Below, piece by piece: positions 44,417 through 56,274 of a stretch of 64,000 bases of DNA (positions within the stretch are counted from its first letter, which is position 1; each line of letters begins with the position of its first letter). The DNA is taken from the NCBI GenBank assembly GCA_963082975.1, contig OY720350.1, positions 17,330,910-17,394,909 on the forward strand, written 5' to 3'. The translations under genes and the position numbers were made by a program. The notes under the pieces are model-generated. The model did not search any database. It was not told where the DNA came from and saw only the letters and a program-made list of their open reading frames with translations. Source of the DNA: Labia minor. Taxonomy: Eukaryota > Arthropoda > Insecta > Dermaptera > Spongiphoridae.

Positions 44417-44860
44417 ATACGAGGTGTGTCTAAAAAGTTCGGTGAATGGTATGATAAAAACATTAAAAAGAGAATGTTAATTGTAAAAATACCTTTATTA
44501 ACCTTCAAAATACTCTCCACTAGCCACAACAAACTTCTGACAATGTTCGTATAACGCTTGAAAACTGTTGGAGAAGTCTTGATGTGGAATCGTTCTCAGA
44601 GTAGCCGTCACAACGTTCAGGCCGGCAATCCACAAGCAGGACACCAGAAAACACTGAACGTGTACGAGAGATGCTAACAAAAGATCGGCGATTGACTCTG
44701 CGATTAATAGCCGAAGAATTGGGTATTAGCAAAAATACAGTAAGTAGTGTTTTCTGGTGTCCTGCTTGTGGATTGCCGGCCTGAACGTTGTGACGGCTAT
44801 TCTGAGAACGATTCCACATCAAGACTTCTCCAACAGTTTTCAAGCGTTATACGAATATAT
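44417..44860. mobile_element. Rearranged mariner relic forming a long hairpin
   Basis: Begins TACGAGGTGTGTCTAAAAAG (44417), a mariner-type end. On the minus strand 44640-44500 encodes the mariner C-terminus (SFQALYEHCQKFVVASGEYF, then EG and stop). In the middle, 44653-44745, the plus strand encodes the transposase N-terminal helix-turn-helix (ERVREMLTKDRRLTLRLIAE, then ELGISKNTV). The C-terminal piece occurs again, inverted, at 44746-44855. The catalytic core is missing, so it is non-functional as a transposase. Confidence 0.75.
44546..44855. repeat. Near-perfect 110-bp inverted repeat, 90-nt loop
   Basis: The arm 44546-44655 is the reverse complement of 44746-44855 with one mismatch seen (AGAGTAGCC versus AGAATAGCC sense). 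The 90-nt loop is transposase N-terminal coding sequence. A transcript from either strand would fold into a 110-bp duplex. Confidence 0.92.
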
Positions 44861-45132
44861 ATATACGTTATATATATATGAATTCAAAAATTGTTTTATG
44901 ATGATATTGGATTATTAGTAAATATAGCATATTTGGATGTAAGAGGAAGCAGGGAGAAAGCAGGAACATTTAGAAATAAGAGACTGTAAACTTCTTTTTT
45001 AACCAAATGCCGACATTTTGTACCCGTATAAGAGCCATATTCAGAACTGTGGTTTTGTGACTTTGAAAGAATGTAGCTACAAGTCACGTGTATTATTTAT
45101 TTCAGCCAAACGACAGCGTCACTCTTGCGTGT

Positions 45133-45240
45133 ATAGTGCTGGAAAAAAGTAAACCCCATGACGACGCCATATCAACCAGTTGAGAAGGCACTTTGCCATT
45201 GCCCGACAACAGCGCCACTCAGGTGTTTACTTCTTTTCTG
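45133..45240. mobile_element. Tc1/mariner-like MITE relic
   Basis: Left end TATAGTGCTGGAAAAAAGTAA. A GTTTACTTCTTTTC stretch at about 45220-45240 is the likely opposite inverted end, with its outermost bases lost. Related words (GTTGTCGGGC or its complement GCCCGACAAC) occur here and in the element at 6918-6992. Confidence 0.5.
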
Positions 45241-47158
45241 TTTATAAACATATATAGTATTATTGATTTTCGCAATCCATATATGAAAAATAACAAAACC
45301 AAAGTCCTGAGAGTACGGAAACAAAACATCGACATTTGATTGAAAAAGAAGTTTATATTTTTATTTTTAACTCTTCAGTTACTACTGCTTGCTAGCCGCT
45401 ATCTCTTAAGAAATATAATTTATTTATTATACAAAAATATGGGATATTTTTTATTCAATTTTTAAATAAAACGATTTTTTAGCCAATTTTAAAAGCATAC
45501 AAAACATGAAACGAGATTGGATTTAGAATGTTTTACTGGATAATGAAATTTAGAAAGTAAGATGAGCTTTACATTTGGCACCTTCGAGAGAAAAAAGAAA
45601 GGTTTATATAAAATTTATTTATGGGTTATACATTTAGGAAACCAAGATTGGTAGATTAAAAATACAGAGAGGGGAGCATAAAAACCGAATAATAGGAATT
45701 GGGAGATGGAAAGAATGGATTCGAGATGAACCGAGTTAAACAGATCAATATGGTTCGACTAACATATAAGATTGGGTCACACCATCTCCCCTCAATTTCT
45801 TCTCTGTATTGGTTTCAAAGATTCTCTTTCTATCTTGCATAAAAAGATAGAGATAAAATTGAAATATTTTATCGAAGTTCTTTCAAGATATCGGAACACA
45901 AAAACTTTATAGATTCGATCATTTTTATTAACAAGAAGAAACATTTTTTTTTATTATCACAATTTATAACTTATTACTACTTAGATATAATATATTAACA
46001 TATTATTAGTTCATTTTTTAAATATATTATCAATATTCATATAAACTAAATATATAATAGATAGGACCTGGAATACCGACGCGACCCTTTAACAAATTTA
46101 TACAATTTATTATTATAAACTTTTATTATAATTTTACAATTTCTTAAATATTTATTACAATTGTTAAATGGATATTCTAAAAATGACCCATCAAAAATTT
46201 GTTTCCTAAAATAGTAAAAATTAATTAAAATAACTTGATTTTCATTTCAAGATGAAAAATATATTTAAATTTACTTGATAAAATATTTGATCGTATATTA
46301 CATGGATGGCCACACTTGGTGATATTTAGAGCCGTATTGGAAAATCGAAAATGTTTAAGAGCCAAAACGGAAAACATTTTACCTTTTTTTTGTGTCATGA
46401 GTTTAAATTTTTTAATTGAGCCACAATAAACTCGAAAAAAGCCACATGTGGCTCGCCCACCACGGTTTAGCCATCGTGGCTATATTATATATATAAATAT
46501 GTTGTTATAATTAGATGGCTTCAGTTTTATATTTTTCAAAGTAGCAATAGCTTATAGGCTGTTTCGATCAAAGATTACTACTACTTTTTGGGTGGGTGAA
46601 TGATAAATATATTTCGTAATTTTTGATTCTAAAATATATATTTTAAATTTTGTTTGGAAATTAAATAGAAAATTTTAAAATATTTTAAATATAACAAAAT
46701 ATAAATTCAATGTCAATTAAAAAAGAATGACACGAGGCAAATTTCAATATAAATGACATAGTTGATGATGTCAGTCAAAAAAATACTAATAAAGTTGATT
46801 TTTCTAGAGGGAGAAAACAATACAGATCGATTTTTCTTTATAAATATTATCTATGGTGTGAATTTCAATAAAAATCCTTAGAGTATTTTAATATCTCAAA
46901 AATATACAAATATTTTATATATATACAAGATTTGCTAGTATAAAAAGATAAGATATATATATATAACCTTAGGCACTCGTTGAAACATTAAAATATATTT
47001 TATAAACTAAAACTTTAAAAACTATAAACCGTAATAAGAATCATTATTAAATAAAAACACTGTAACACTGCAATTCCTTTATGCGCATATCAATTGTCGG
47101 ACAATTTGTATTGAGAAGAAGAATACTTCAGTTTAATTATTCTTATTAATAAAAATAA
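45241..47158. other. AT-rich DNA with decayed repeats
   Basis: 46300-46480 has TGGCCACAC and GGCTCGCCCACCACGG words with GAGCCACA repeats, probably an old hAT relic, but its ends cannot be paired. 45480-45800 is a unique, less AT-rich stretch. 46730-46870 resembles decayed family B sequence. No gene seen. Confidence 0.4.
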
Positions 47159-47198
47159 TAAAAACAATACCTCCCTTACTATCGTCGGTCGGTAAAAA
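47159..47198 (+). mobile_element. Family B 3'-terminal fragment
   Basis: Forty bases identical to the end of the long family B copies (AACAATACCTCCCTTACTAT, then CGTCGGTCGGTAAAAA), immediately followed by a minus-strand SINE. Only the 3' terminus is present. Confidence 0.75.
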
Positions 47199-47471
47199 GC
47201 CTCTGACTTTTGTACGTCCTACGCAAGGACAACGCCTATCAAGCCGGTTATATCAATGAGGTGTCCTATGATCAGTAGAACGGGTCCTCTCAACCTTTAC
47301 CTTGATTTTCTTGATCGGAGGCGCTATCAAGAAGCTCAAATGGAGTTCCCGGAGACTGGGTTGGCTCACTACCATAGACCCCAGCTAGGGAAATTGCCAG
47401 GCCCGGGACTTGAACCCGGGACCACGTGAATGTGAGGCAGGTTCGCTACCCGCACACCCAATGGTGCCTTC
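47199..47471 (-). mobile_element. tRNA-derived SINE, minus strand
   Basis: Minus-strand copy with head GGCACCATTGGGTGTGCGGG, B-box-like GGTTCAAGTCC and the family body, ending next to the family B fragment. It faces the plus-strand copy at 47527 head to head, with a 55-bp spacer. Confidence 0.85.
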
Positions 47472-47526
47472 AAAAAAATAATAGTAATAATATTATTAAA
47501 ACAATATATGTATATACTTATTTAAA

Positions 47527-47814
47527 AAGGCGCCATTGGGTGTGTGGGTAGCGAACCTGCCTCACATTCACATGGTCCCGAGTTCAAGTCCCGGGCCCGG
47601 CAAGGGAATTTCCCAAGCTGGGGTCTTTGGGACGGAGTCAACCCAGCCTCCGGGAACAACATTGGGGAAAAGCTACTTGATAGCGCCTCCGATCAAGAAA
47701 ATCAAGGTAAAGGTTGAGAGGACCCGTTCTACTGATCATAGGACACCTCATTGATATAACCGGCTTGATAGGCGTTGCCCTTGCGTAGGATGCACAAAAG
47801 TCAGAGATTTTTTT
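47527..47814 (+). mobile_element. tRNA-derived SINE, full-length copy
   Basis: Best copy of the family. The tRNA-like head is GGCGCCATTGGGTGTGTGGG followed by TAGCGAACCTGCCTCACA and a B-box-like AGTTCAAGTCCCGGGCCCGG; the body has TAGCGCCTCCGATCAAGAAA; the end is GTCAGAGATTTTTTTATG. Its 3' part from 47730 on is included in the 4,759-bp tandem duplication. A 72-codon open stretch across it is not a gene. Confidence 0.88.
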
Positions 47815-49011
47815 ATGTTTATATTTAAATTATAAATAGGTTAAAATTAATCGAGAAATTAAAAAGAAAATTCATATTAAAAAAAAATTAATTTTAATTT
47901 AAATAATAAACTACCAAAATGTTTTATATGATATGATAAAAGGAGGTAATTAAATGATTATAGTTAAAAGTGGAGGGTTGATTTTAATGTTAAAAGGGAA
48001 AGTGCATTTAATATGTAAGAGTAGCTTCCACTATCATGTTAACATAACAAAATTAACATATTAAAATAATTGTTTTAGTTTTTTAGATAGAATAACTGAG
48101 TGAGTAGTAAATGAGAAAACAAATCATTAAAACTACTCCGATAATAAATGTGTCATCATTAACAAAAGTGAGGAATTATTTAAAATTATATTTGTTTGTA
48201 AATGAAATTAATCATATCCTACTTAAGGGACTCAAGGGATAGTTAAAAAAGTACAGTGAGTCAAAACATATATATATATTAATTAAAAAATAATTACATA
48301 GCTCTTTTAATTATTTCTAGTAAATATATTTTTATTTTTGCCTTTCCTAATGGATTTATTTAAAAATAAAAATCCATATATTTTCTAATAAAAAACAACA
48401 ACTTGACTTTATATAATGATTTGTGTTTCATAAATGGTTACTATTTTATATTTCACCCTTACTAGATAAAACAATCGATTGTAAGGCGGTCTCAATGAGT
48501 GTTCAATCGTGGAACATAAACCATTCATTTGCAATCCACTTGCAATACACGCATACATTCTCTATTCCAATAAACAAAATTTTATTATTTTTCAGACAAA
48601 TTTAATAAACATGTTATTCCTCTATAATATATATAAATGATGATAGGTAGTTATTAAAGATTAAAATAAAATCAGAAATAGAAAAAGTATTTTTTTTTTA
48701 TTTAACCATTTAAAACTTGGAAAAGATCATACCAACTAAATCAATTGAAAATTGTCAATTATCTTTCTTATCTGATATTATGATATTGAAATCGAAATGG
48801 AAAAATGATAATATAAATATAAAAAAATTTTATAAAATAACGTTTGTCCAATGGACCAAAAAAAAGAATAAAATAAGAATAAAATTATTAAATTTTCTAT
48901 AAGCCAGACAAAGTTTATAGATGAATTGCTTCATATTCAACGAAAAATGTAGGGCGCATTTAGTTTTATTTATTTATATGAAAAATCAAGTCAAATTTTT
49001 GTAATAATAAA
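47815..49011. other. Unique AT-rich DNA (duplicated at 52574-53770)
   Basis: No convincing gene. Short open stretches at 48423-48605 and 48717-48902 have no supported splice or start signals. A less AT-rich island at 48460-48590 carries an AATCGATT palindrome and CAATCGTGG words. Confidence 0.45.
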
Positions 49012-49237
49012 AACTAGCTGCTCCGAGCGCCTTCGGCGCTCTTCACACCTAGACGGGGGCTCCGCCCCCTGTACCCCCGAGTGATACATAGTATTTGGTT
49101 GAAAGTCTGTATGTAAAAGGTTTTCATCCATTTTGTTTCAATCAGTATAAGTAGATAAGACATGTATTTGTTTTCTTGTAAAATATATTTTAATTTAATC
49201 AGTAAATTAATTATATATTATTATTGTATATGTTATA

Positions 49238-49570
49238 TTTATCTAACTCTGTCTCTACAGTTTTCGAAAGTTCTTAGCCGCAGCATCCACAATTCTCTAA
49301 GCGTCCCTATCCTGAGCTACAACCAAATCCTACCCTGTCCCATCTCTCCCATGTCCCTTCCTTCATTGTCCACCCACCTTGGTCCTTGGTCTTCCACCGG
49401 ATGTTTCCCAATCGGTTTCTCCCAATTTCTAGTTTCTCCAATTCCAACCACGTCCCCTTCCCATCCTAGCCTTCTTGATTTTATAACCTTAACTATATCT
49501 GGACATTATTTCTCGTTATGCCATCTCCGCCATCCCCCTGTGACCTCATCTTCTTTTGGCCTATAAATGC
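49238..49570 (-). pseudogene. RTE-type LINE 3' fragment
   Basis: Minus-strand match to the RTE family end: tail complement TCTGTCTCTAC, then CGAAAGTTCTTAGCCGCAGC, the CCACCCACCTTGGTCCTTGG region (the GRPRTRW segment) and CCTTCTTGATTTTATAACC. Frameshifted and dead. Confidence 0.75.
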
Positions 49571-49629
49571 TGTGAACAATATTAATCTCACAAATACTCC
49601 AAAACTACTCTCGTCTCCCAGAGTTATCG

Positions 49630-49812
49630 ATAGGGTGACCAAACGTCCCGTCTTTAGGTGCTCTGTCCCAAAAATGTCTTCGGGACACCCTACTGTTTTT
49701 TCAATATTTAGGACATTTCGTAATTTTTTTTTTCAAAATTTTTTCAATTTAGTTCTAAAAAAAAGGTATACCGTTTGTCCCGGTTAGGTGTTTTCGAAAT
49801 ATGGTCACCCTA
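49630..49812. mobile_element. 183-bp MITE with TAGGGTGACCA ends
   Basis: Perfect 11-bp terminal inverted repeats TAGGGTGACCA and TGGTCACCCTA. Subterminal sequence rich in GTCCCG/CGGGAC words on both sides (AACGTCCCGTC and TTTGTCCCGGTT). It lies 60 bp from the RTE fragment. The superfamily is not certain; the TA borders would fit Tc1/mariner. Confidence 0.8.
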
Positions 49813-50706
49813 GTCATGGATCAACATGAAAAATAGTTTTATATATTTTAATTTTGATCCTCTTTGATGAGATAAGCCCCTTTACTGCATAATAACAGGC
49901 GTTACTCAATTACAACGTCGATTTAAATTCTTCTCGAATATTATTATCTTTGGTGATTAGAGATCTTAAGTATTTAAATATTTATACATTTTCAAATTCT
50001 ACATTTTGTATGTAAGTCGTATCCGTATCATAATTCTTGAATTTTTTTGTTTAATTACATTTCGGTTGATTTTTCCCCAATTTCTCTAATCATATGTCTC
50101 CTCTTCCAGTCCAATTCATTTACCTATCAATGTTGCATAAGGAATTTAAATTTCTTAATTTGGCTAGAACACTCCATTTTTTAAAATTTTAAATAGAGAG
50201 GGAGAGAGAGAGAGGTTCTAATTATATATATATATATATCTGTTTCTATGACAGCAAAAAAGTAAACAAATTATAAACATACAAACACTCTCCTTTATAT
50301 ATATTTCTGGAAAATGGAACACCCGCAGCTCAGCTCAGGAGTTACCTAAGATTCTAATTTCTTTTTTATTTTTCATCATTTGAGGTACCCTTCACCTCAG
50401 AAAAATTTGGTTACCTTACTCCTTGTAGTTTAGGCTCTGGAGTTTTTTGCGTACAGACGGACACTAGCGTATTAAATATATAGATTTTATTAAACACATA
50501 AACGGACAAATTTTTTAATCCTGCAATAAAATTGATAGGTTAAGAGCTAAGAAATTAATCTTTTATTATTTTTCACTGAAATATACTTATATCAAAGTAT
50601 GTATCAAAATTTAAAAGAATTTTTATTACATTTACATATTATCAATCAAATCCAGAATGGTTGATTATATTTGAAGAAATCGTGTTAATAAAGTGTTTTA
50701 GTGTGG

Positions 50707-50737
<31 letters not shown>

Positions 50738-51230
50738 TTTTATGAAAAATAGCTCTATAATGGAAGTTAATTGCATAGAAATCAAATGAAAACTAAAAGA
50801 GCCCAACGTTTTTATTTGAATATGAAGCAATTGATCCATAAACTTTGTCAGGCTTATAGAAAAATTATTTTATTTTTTTAGTCCATGAGAAAAACATTAT
50901 TTAATAATTTTTTTTTATATTTATATTATTTTATTCTTTTTAGTGAAATTTTAATTTGATAAATTTATTTATTAAACAAGAGAAATAGAAAAGATGAAGT
51001 TATACGAAAATTTACAAATTGAATAAAACAAAAAAATATATTGACTTCAAAAAAAAGGTCAATGCTTTGTTTTTTTCTCTCGGGACATATATAAAAAAAG
51101 ATCTTTTCTCTATGCCATTTGAGTGGAAGAAACCCCTCTTCATTTGCGATACAACTGATTAATAAGAATTCATCATTAATTTTAATGCTATGAAATATAT
51201 TTTTAAATACGTTCAAAATGAAAATCTATC

Positions 51231-51515
51231 CTGAAATCAATATTTATGTTTCAGAATCCGTTGAAAAAAAATTAATCGGAGCAATACAAAAGGTAAAGTT
51301 TCTAAAAGTAATTAATCGCTAATTAATTACAATTAATTATAATTCAATTATATTTCTTCTATACCTTCTAGGGATCCATTGAAATATCTATAAAAATTTT
51401 CAAAAGTCTATCTCAATAAAAAGTCTATGAAAAATCGATTTCAATTTGTCAAAAGAGCGAACAGACAGAGAGCACACAGAGACAGACGCCAAGTGAAGTT
51501 AAGAAAAACGTTATA
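51231..51515 (+). repeat. Family C repeat
   Basis: Matches 5557-5857 across its length, with a shorter AGACAGAG region and the same GAGCGAACAGACAG and AAGAAAAACGTTATAA landmarks. Confidence 0.7.
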
Positions 51516-51774
51516 AAAAAATACTTATACAATCAATCTATCAATTTGTTAAAAACAATTATTAATTTTGATATATATATATTATTTATTTTAAATATAA
51601 AATGAAATCAAAGATTTTATTTTCAAAATAAAAATAAAATTCATTTTGATTTGAAAAATTCAGATAAAAAAAAAACATCAATTCATATTGTAACTCTACA
51701 ATTTCAATCAAATAATAATATTATTTTTTTTTATTTCTTTTTTTTTTATTAAACAAAGATGTCCATGTTTTTGT

Positions 51775-52075
51775 TCTCCTTTGCACTGTTTCTACACCGC
51801 CCACTCTAATCGAGTTATGACCACCCTGATCTGGTCAATGTTTCGAATGGAAATTAAGGGCCCAGTGAGGTGTGTATATTCGAGTATTAGTTTCTTCAAT
51901 AAACATCCACAAAGGGATCATTTGCATTTACACACGGTCCCGTTCAATTTATTTGATAGGAGTGACCAAGTAAATGGAACCTCCAATATGGTGACCTGAA
52001 TTTCTTTTCGCAACAGAGACTCACCCAACAAAACAAAAATGGTCAAATGTCAGCATTCTCTGTTACATCACGCAT
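51775..52075. other. Unique, less AT-rich patch (duplicated at 56534-56834)
   Basis: Balanced base composition, no repeat family, several short words such as CGAGTTATGACC and TTTGCATTTAC (an octamer-like ATTTGCAT). A 72-codon frame is open but lacks splice borders. Candidate regulatory sequence, now present twice. Confidence 0.35.
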
Positions 52076-52412
52076 TATAAAATACTTAACGATTTATTTG
52101 TAGTAAAACACATATATTGTATTAGATATTTTAATTATTATTTAACAAGTAATAATATCAATATTACTTAAAATCAATAAAAAATTTATTTTGACCACAT
52201 TGCTACAAATAATATGTTTTTAATGGCATTTTAATTAATTGAAAGAGTTCTATATTTTGGTTTAAACTTTATCAAATTCGATTAATATTTAATTTTAATT
52301 TTATTTATCTTCTTTGTAATTGTGAAAACATCATACAAATTTTTCTTTCATCTACTTTTACAAATTTTTCCTGATTTTAATGTATAGATTAATTCATATC
52401 AGTCAGTAATTC

Positions 52413-52488
52413 ATTTTTACTATCTCGCCACTGTGTATGTAGACAAGATTACTAAAAAAGGTTTGAGCTAGAATAATGGAATTTGGTA
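52413..52488 (-). mobile_element. Family A 3' fragment cut by the duplication junction
   Basis: The plus strand reads ATTTTTACTATCTCGCCACT onward to ATTTGGTA and then changes to SINE sequence. It is the same as the start of the full element at 57172, so truncation is due to the duplication breakpoint. Confidence 0.85.
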
Positions 52489-53996
52489 TACTGATCATAG
52501 GACACCTCATTGATATAACCGGCTTGATAGGCGTTGCCCTTGCGTAGGATGCACAAAAGTCAGAGATTTTTTTATGTTTATATTTAAATTATAAATAGGT
52601 TAAAATTAATCGAGAAATTAAAAAGAAAATTCATATTAAAAAAAAATTAATTTTAATTTAAATAATAAACTACCAAAATGTTTTATATGATATGATAAAA
52701 GGAGGTAATTAAATGATTATAGTTAAAAGTGGAGGGTTGATTTTAATGTTAAAAGGGAAAGTGCATTTAATATGTAAGAGTAGCTTCCACTATCATGTTA
52801 ACATAACAAAATTAACATATTAAAATAATTGTTTTAGTTTTTTAGATAGAATAACTGAGTGAGTAGTAAATGAGAAAACAAATCATTAAAACTACTCCGA
52901 TAATAAATGTGTCATCATTAACAAAAGTGAGGAATTATTTAAAATTATATTTGTTTGTAAATGAAATTAATCATATCCTACTTAAGGGACTCAAGGGATA
53001 GTTAAAAAAGTACAGTGAGTCAAAACATATATATATATTAATTAAAAAATAATTACATAGCTCTTTTAATTATTTCTAGTAAATATATTTTTATTTTTGC
53101 CTTTCCTAATGGATTTATTTAAAAATAAAAATCCATATATTTTCTAATAAAAAACAACAACTTGACTTTATATAATGATTTGTGTTTCATAAATGGTTAC
53201 TATTTTATATTTCACCCTTACTAGATAAAACAATCGATTGTAAGGCGGTCTCAATGAGTGTTCAATCGTGGAACATAAACCATTCATTTGCAATCCACTT
53301 GCAATACACGCATACATTCTCTATTCCAATAAACAAAATTTTATTATTTTTCAGACAAATTTAATAAACATGTTATTCCTCTATAATATATATAAATGAT
53401 GATAGGTAGTTATTAAAGATTAAAATAAAATCAGAAATAGAAAAAGTATTTTTTTTTTATTTAACCATTTAAAACTTGGAAAAGATCATACCAACTAAAT
53501 CAATTGAAAATTGTCAATTATCTTTCTTATCTGATATTATGATATTGAAATCGAAATGGAAAAATGATAATATAAATATAAAAAAATTTTATAAAATAAC
53601 GTTTGTCCAATGGACCAAAAAAAAGAATAAAATAAGAATAAAATTATTAAATTTTCTATAAGCCAGACAAAGTTTATAGATGAATTGCTTCATATTCAAC
53701 GAAAAATGTAGGGCGCATTTAGTTTTATTTATTTATATGAAAAATCAAGTCAAATTTTTGTAATAATAAAAACTAGCTGCTCCGAGCGCCTTCGGCGCTC
53801 TTCACACCTAGACGGGGGCTCCGCCCCCTGTACCCCCGAGTGATACATAGTATTTGGTTGAAAGTCTGTATGTAAAAGGTTTTCATCCATTTTGTTTCAA
53901 TCAGTATAAGTAGATAAGACATGTATTTGTTTTCTTGTAAAATATATTTTAATTTAATCAGTAAATTAATTATATATTATTATTGTATATGTTATA

Positions 53997-54329
53997 TTTA
54001 TCTAACTCTGTCTCTACAGTTTTCGAAAGTTCTTAGCCGCAGCATCCACAATTCTCTAAGCGTCCCTATCCTGAGCTACAACCAAATCCTACCCTGTCCC
54101 ATCTCTCCCATGTCCCTTCCTTCATTGTCCACCCACCTTGGTCCTTGGTCTTCCACCGGATGTTTCCCAATCGGTTTCTCCCAATTTCTAGTTTCTCCAA
54201 TTCCAACCACGTCCCCTTCCCATCCTAGCCTTCTTGATTTTATAACCTTAACTATATCTGGACATTATTTCTCGTTATGCCATCTCCGCCATCCCCCTGT
54301 GACCTCATCTTCTTTTGGCCTATAAATGC
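53997..54329 (-). pseudogene. RTE-type LINE 3' fragment (duplicate)
   Basis: Second copy of the fragment at 49238-49570, created by the 4,759-bp tandem duplication; no independent insertion. Confidence 0.75.
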
Positions 54330-54388
54330 TGTGAACAATATTAATCTCACAAATACTCCAAAACTACTCTCGTCTCCCAGAGTTATCG

Positions 54389-54571
54389 ATAGGGTGACCA
54401 AACGTCCCGTCTTTAGGTGCTCTGTCCCAAAAATGTCTTCGGGACACCCTACTGTTTTTTCAATATTTAGGACATTTCGTAATTTTTTTTTTCAAAATTT
54501 TTTCAATTTAGTTCTAAAAAAAAGGTATACCGTTTGTCCCGGTTAGGTGTTTTCGAAATATGGTCACCCTA
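54389..54571. mobile_element. 183-bp MITE (duplicate)
   Basis: The copy of the MITE at 49630-49812 within tandem unit 2. Confidence 0.8.
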
Positions 54572-55465
54572 GTCATGGATCAACATGAAAAATAGTTTTA
54601 TATATTTTAATTTTGATCCTCTTTGATGAGATAAGCCCCTTTACTGCATAATAACAGGCGTTACTCAATTACAACGTCGATTTAAATTCTTCTCGAATAT
54701 TATTATCTTTGGTGATTAGAGATCTTAAGTATTTAAATATTTATACATTTTCAAATTCTACATTTTGTATGTAAGTCGTATCCGTATCATAATTCTTGAA
54801 TTTTTTTGTTTAATTACATTTCGGTTGATTTTTCCCCAATTTCTCTAATCATATGTCTCCTCTTCCAGTCCAATTCATTTACCTATCAATGTTGCATAAG
54901 GAATTTAAATTTCTTAATTTGGCTAGAACACTCCATTTTTTAAAATTTTAAATAGAGAGGGAGAGAGAGAGAGGTTCTAATTATATATATATATATATCT
55001 GTTTCTATGACAGCAAAAAAGTAAACAAATTATAAACATACAAACACTCTCCTTTATATATATTTCTGGAAAATGGAACACCCGCAGCTCAGCTCAGGAG
55101 TTACCTAAGATTCTAATTTCTTTTTTATTTTTCATCATTTGAGGTACCCTTCACCTCAGAAAAATTTGGTTACCTTACTCCTTGTAGTTTAGGCTCTGGA
55201 GTTTTTTGCGTACAGACGGACACTAGCGTATTAAATATATAGATTTTATTAAACACATAAACGGACAAATTTTTTAATCCTGCAATAAAATTGATAGGTT
55301 AAGAGCTAAGAAATTAATCTTTTATTATTTTTCACTGAAATATACTTATATCAAAGTATGTATCAAAATTTAAAAGAATTTTTATTACATTTACATATTA
55401 TCAATCAAATCCAGAATGGTTGATTATATTTGAAGAAATCGTGTTAATAAAGTGTTTTAGTGTGG

Positions 55466-55496
<31 letters not shown>

Positions 55497-55989
55497 TTTT
55501 ATGAAAAATAGCTCTATAATGGAAGTTAATTGCATAGAAATCAAATGAAAACTAAAAGAGCCCAACGTTTTTATTTGAATATGAAGCAATTGATCCATAA
55601 ACTTTGTCAGGCTTATAGAAAAATTATTTTATTTTTTTAGTCCATGAGAAAAACATTATTTAATAATTTTTTTTTATATTTATATTATTTTATTCTTTTT
55701 AGTGAAATTTTAATTTGATAAATTTATTTATTAAACAAGAGAAATAGAAAAGATGAAGTTATACGAAAATTTACAAATTGAATAAAACAAAAAAATATAT
55801 TGACTTCAAAAAAAAGGTCAATGCTTTGTTTTTTTCTCTCGGGACATATATAAAAAAAGATCTTTTCTCTATGCCATTTGAGTGGAAGAAACCCCTCTTC
55901 ATTTGCGATACAACTGATTAATAAGAATTCATCATTAATTTTAATGCTATGAAATATATTTTTAAATACGTTCAAAATGAAAATCTATC

Positions 55990-56274
55990 CTGAAATCAAT
56001 ATTTATGTTTCAGAATCCGTTGAAAAAAAATTAATCGGAGCAATACAAAAGGTAAAGTTTCTAAAAGTAATTAATCGCTAATTAATTACAATTAATTATA
56101 ATTCAATTATATTTCTTCTATACCTTCTAGGGATCCATTGAAATATCTATAAAAATTTTCAAAAGTCTATCTCAATAAAAAGTCTATGAAAAATCGATTT
56201 CAATTTGTCAAAAGAGCGAACAGACAGAGAGCACACAGAGACAGACGCCAAGTGAAGTTAAGAAAAACGTTATA
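55990..56274 (+). repeat. Family C repeat (duplicate)
   Basis: Unit 2 copy of 51231-51515. Confidence 0.7.

Larger units (their letters stand above)
49012..50487. other. Candidate element with two GC hairpins at one end
   Basis: Left end ACTAGCTGCTCCGAGCGCC; hairpins GAGCGCC-TTC-GGCGCTC (49025-49041) and GGGGGC-TCC-GCCCCC (about 49055-49069). Possible right end TACAGACGGACACTAGCGTA then TTAAATATATAGAT (about 50450-50487). An RTE fragment and a MITE lie inside. The joining of these ends into one element is inference. Duplicated at 53771-55246. Confidence 0.4.
47730..52488 (+). repeat. Tandem duplication unit 1 (4,759 bp)
   Basis: Direct repeat of the following 4,759 bp (52489-57247). It begins inside a SINE (TACTGATCATAGG) and ends inside a family A element (TTTGGTA). 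It contains a SINE tail, unique DNA, an RTE tail, a MITE, a family C repeat and a unique patch near 51780-52060. I saw no difference between units in any stretch compared, including microsatellites and all short open frames. Confidence 0.95.

Noticed and set aside
47527-47610. A functional tRNA gene
   Set aside because: Only a B-box-like core and loose A-box similarity remain, and the sequence is fused to a repeated SINE body; the stems do not close as a full cloverleaf by eye.
47536-47754. 72-codon open stretch
   Set aside because: Runs through a tRNA-derived SINE.
49162-49566. 134-codon plus-strand open stretch (and 53921-54325)
   Set aside because: Antisense of a dead RTE LINE end; duplicated with the segment.
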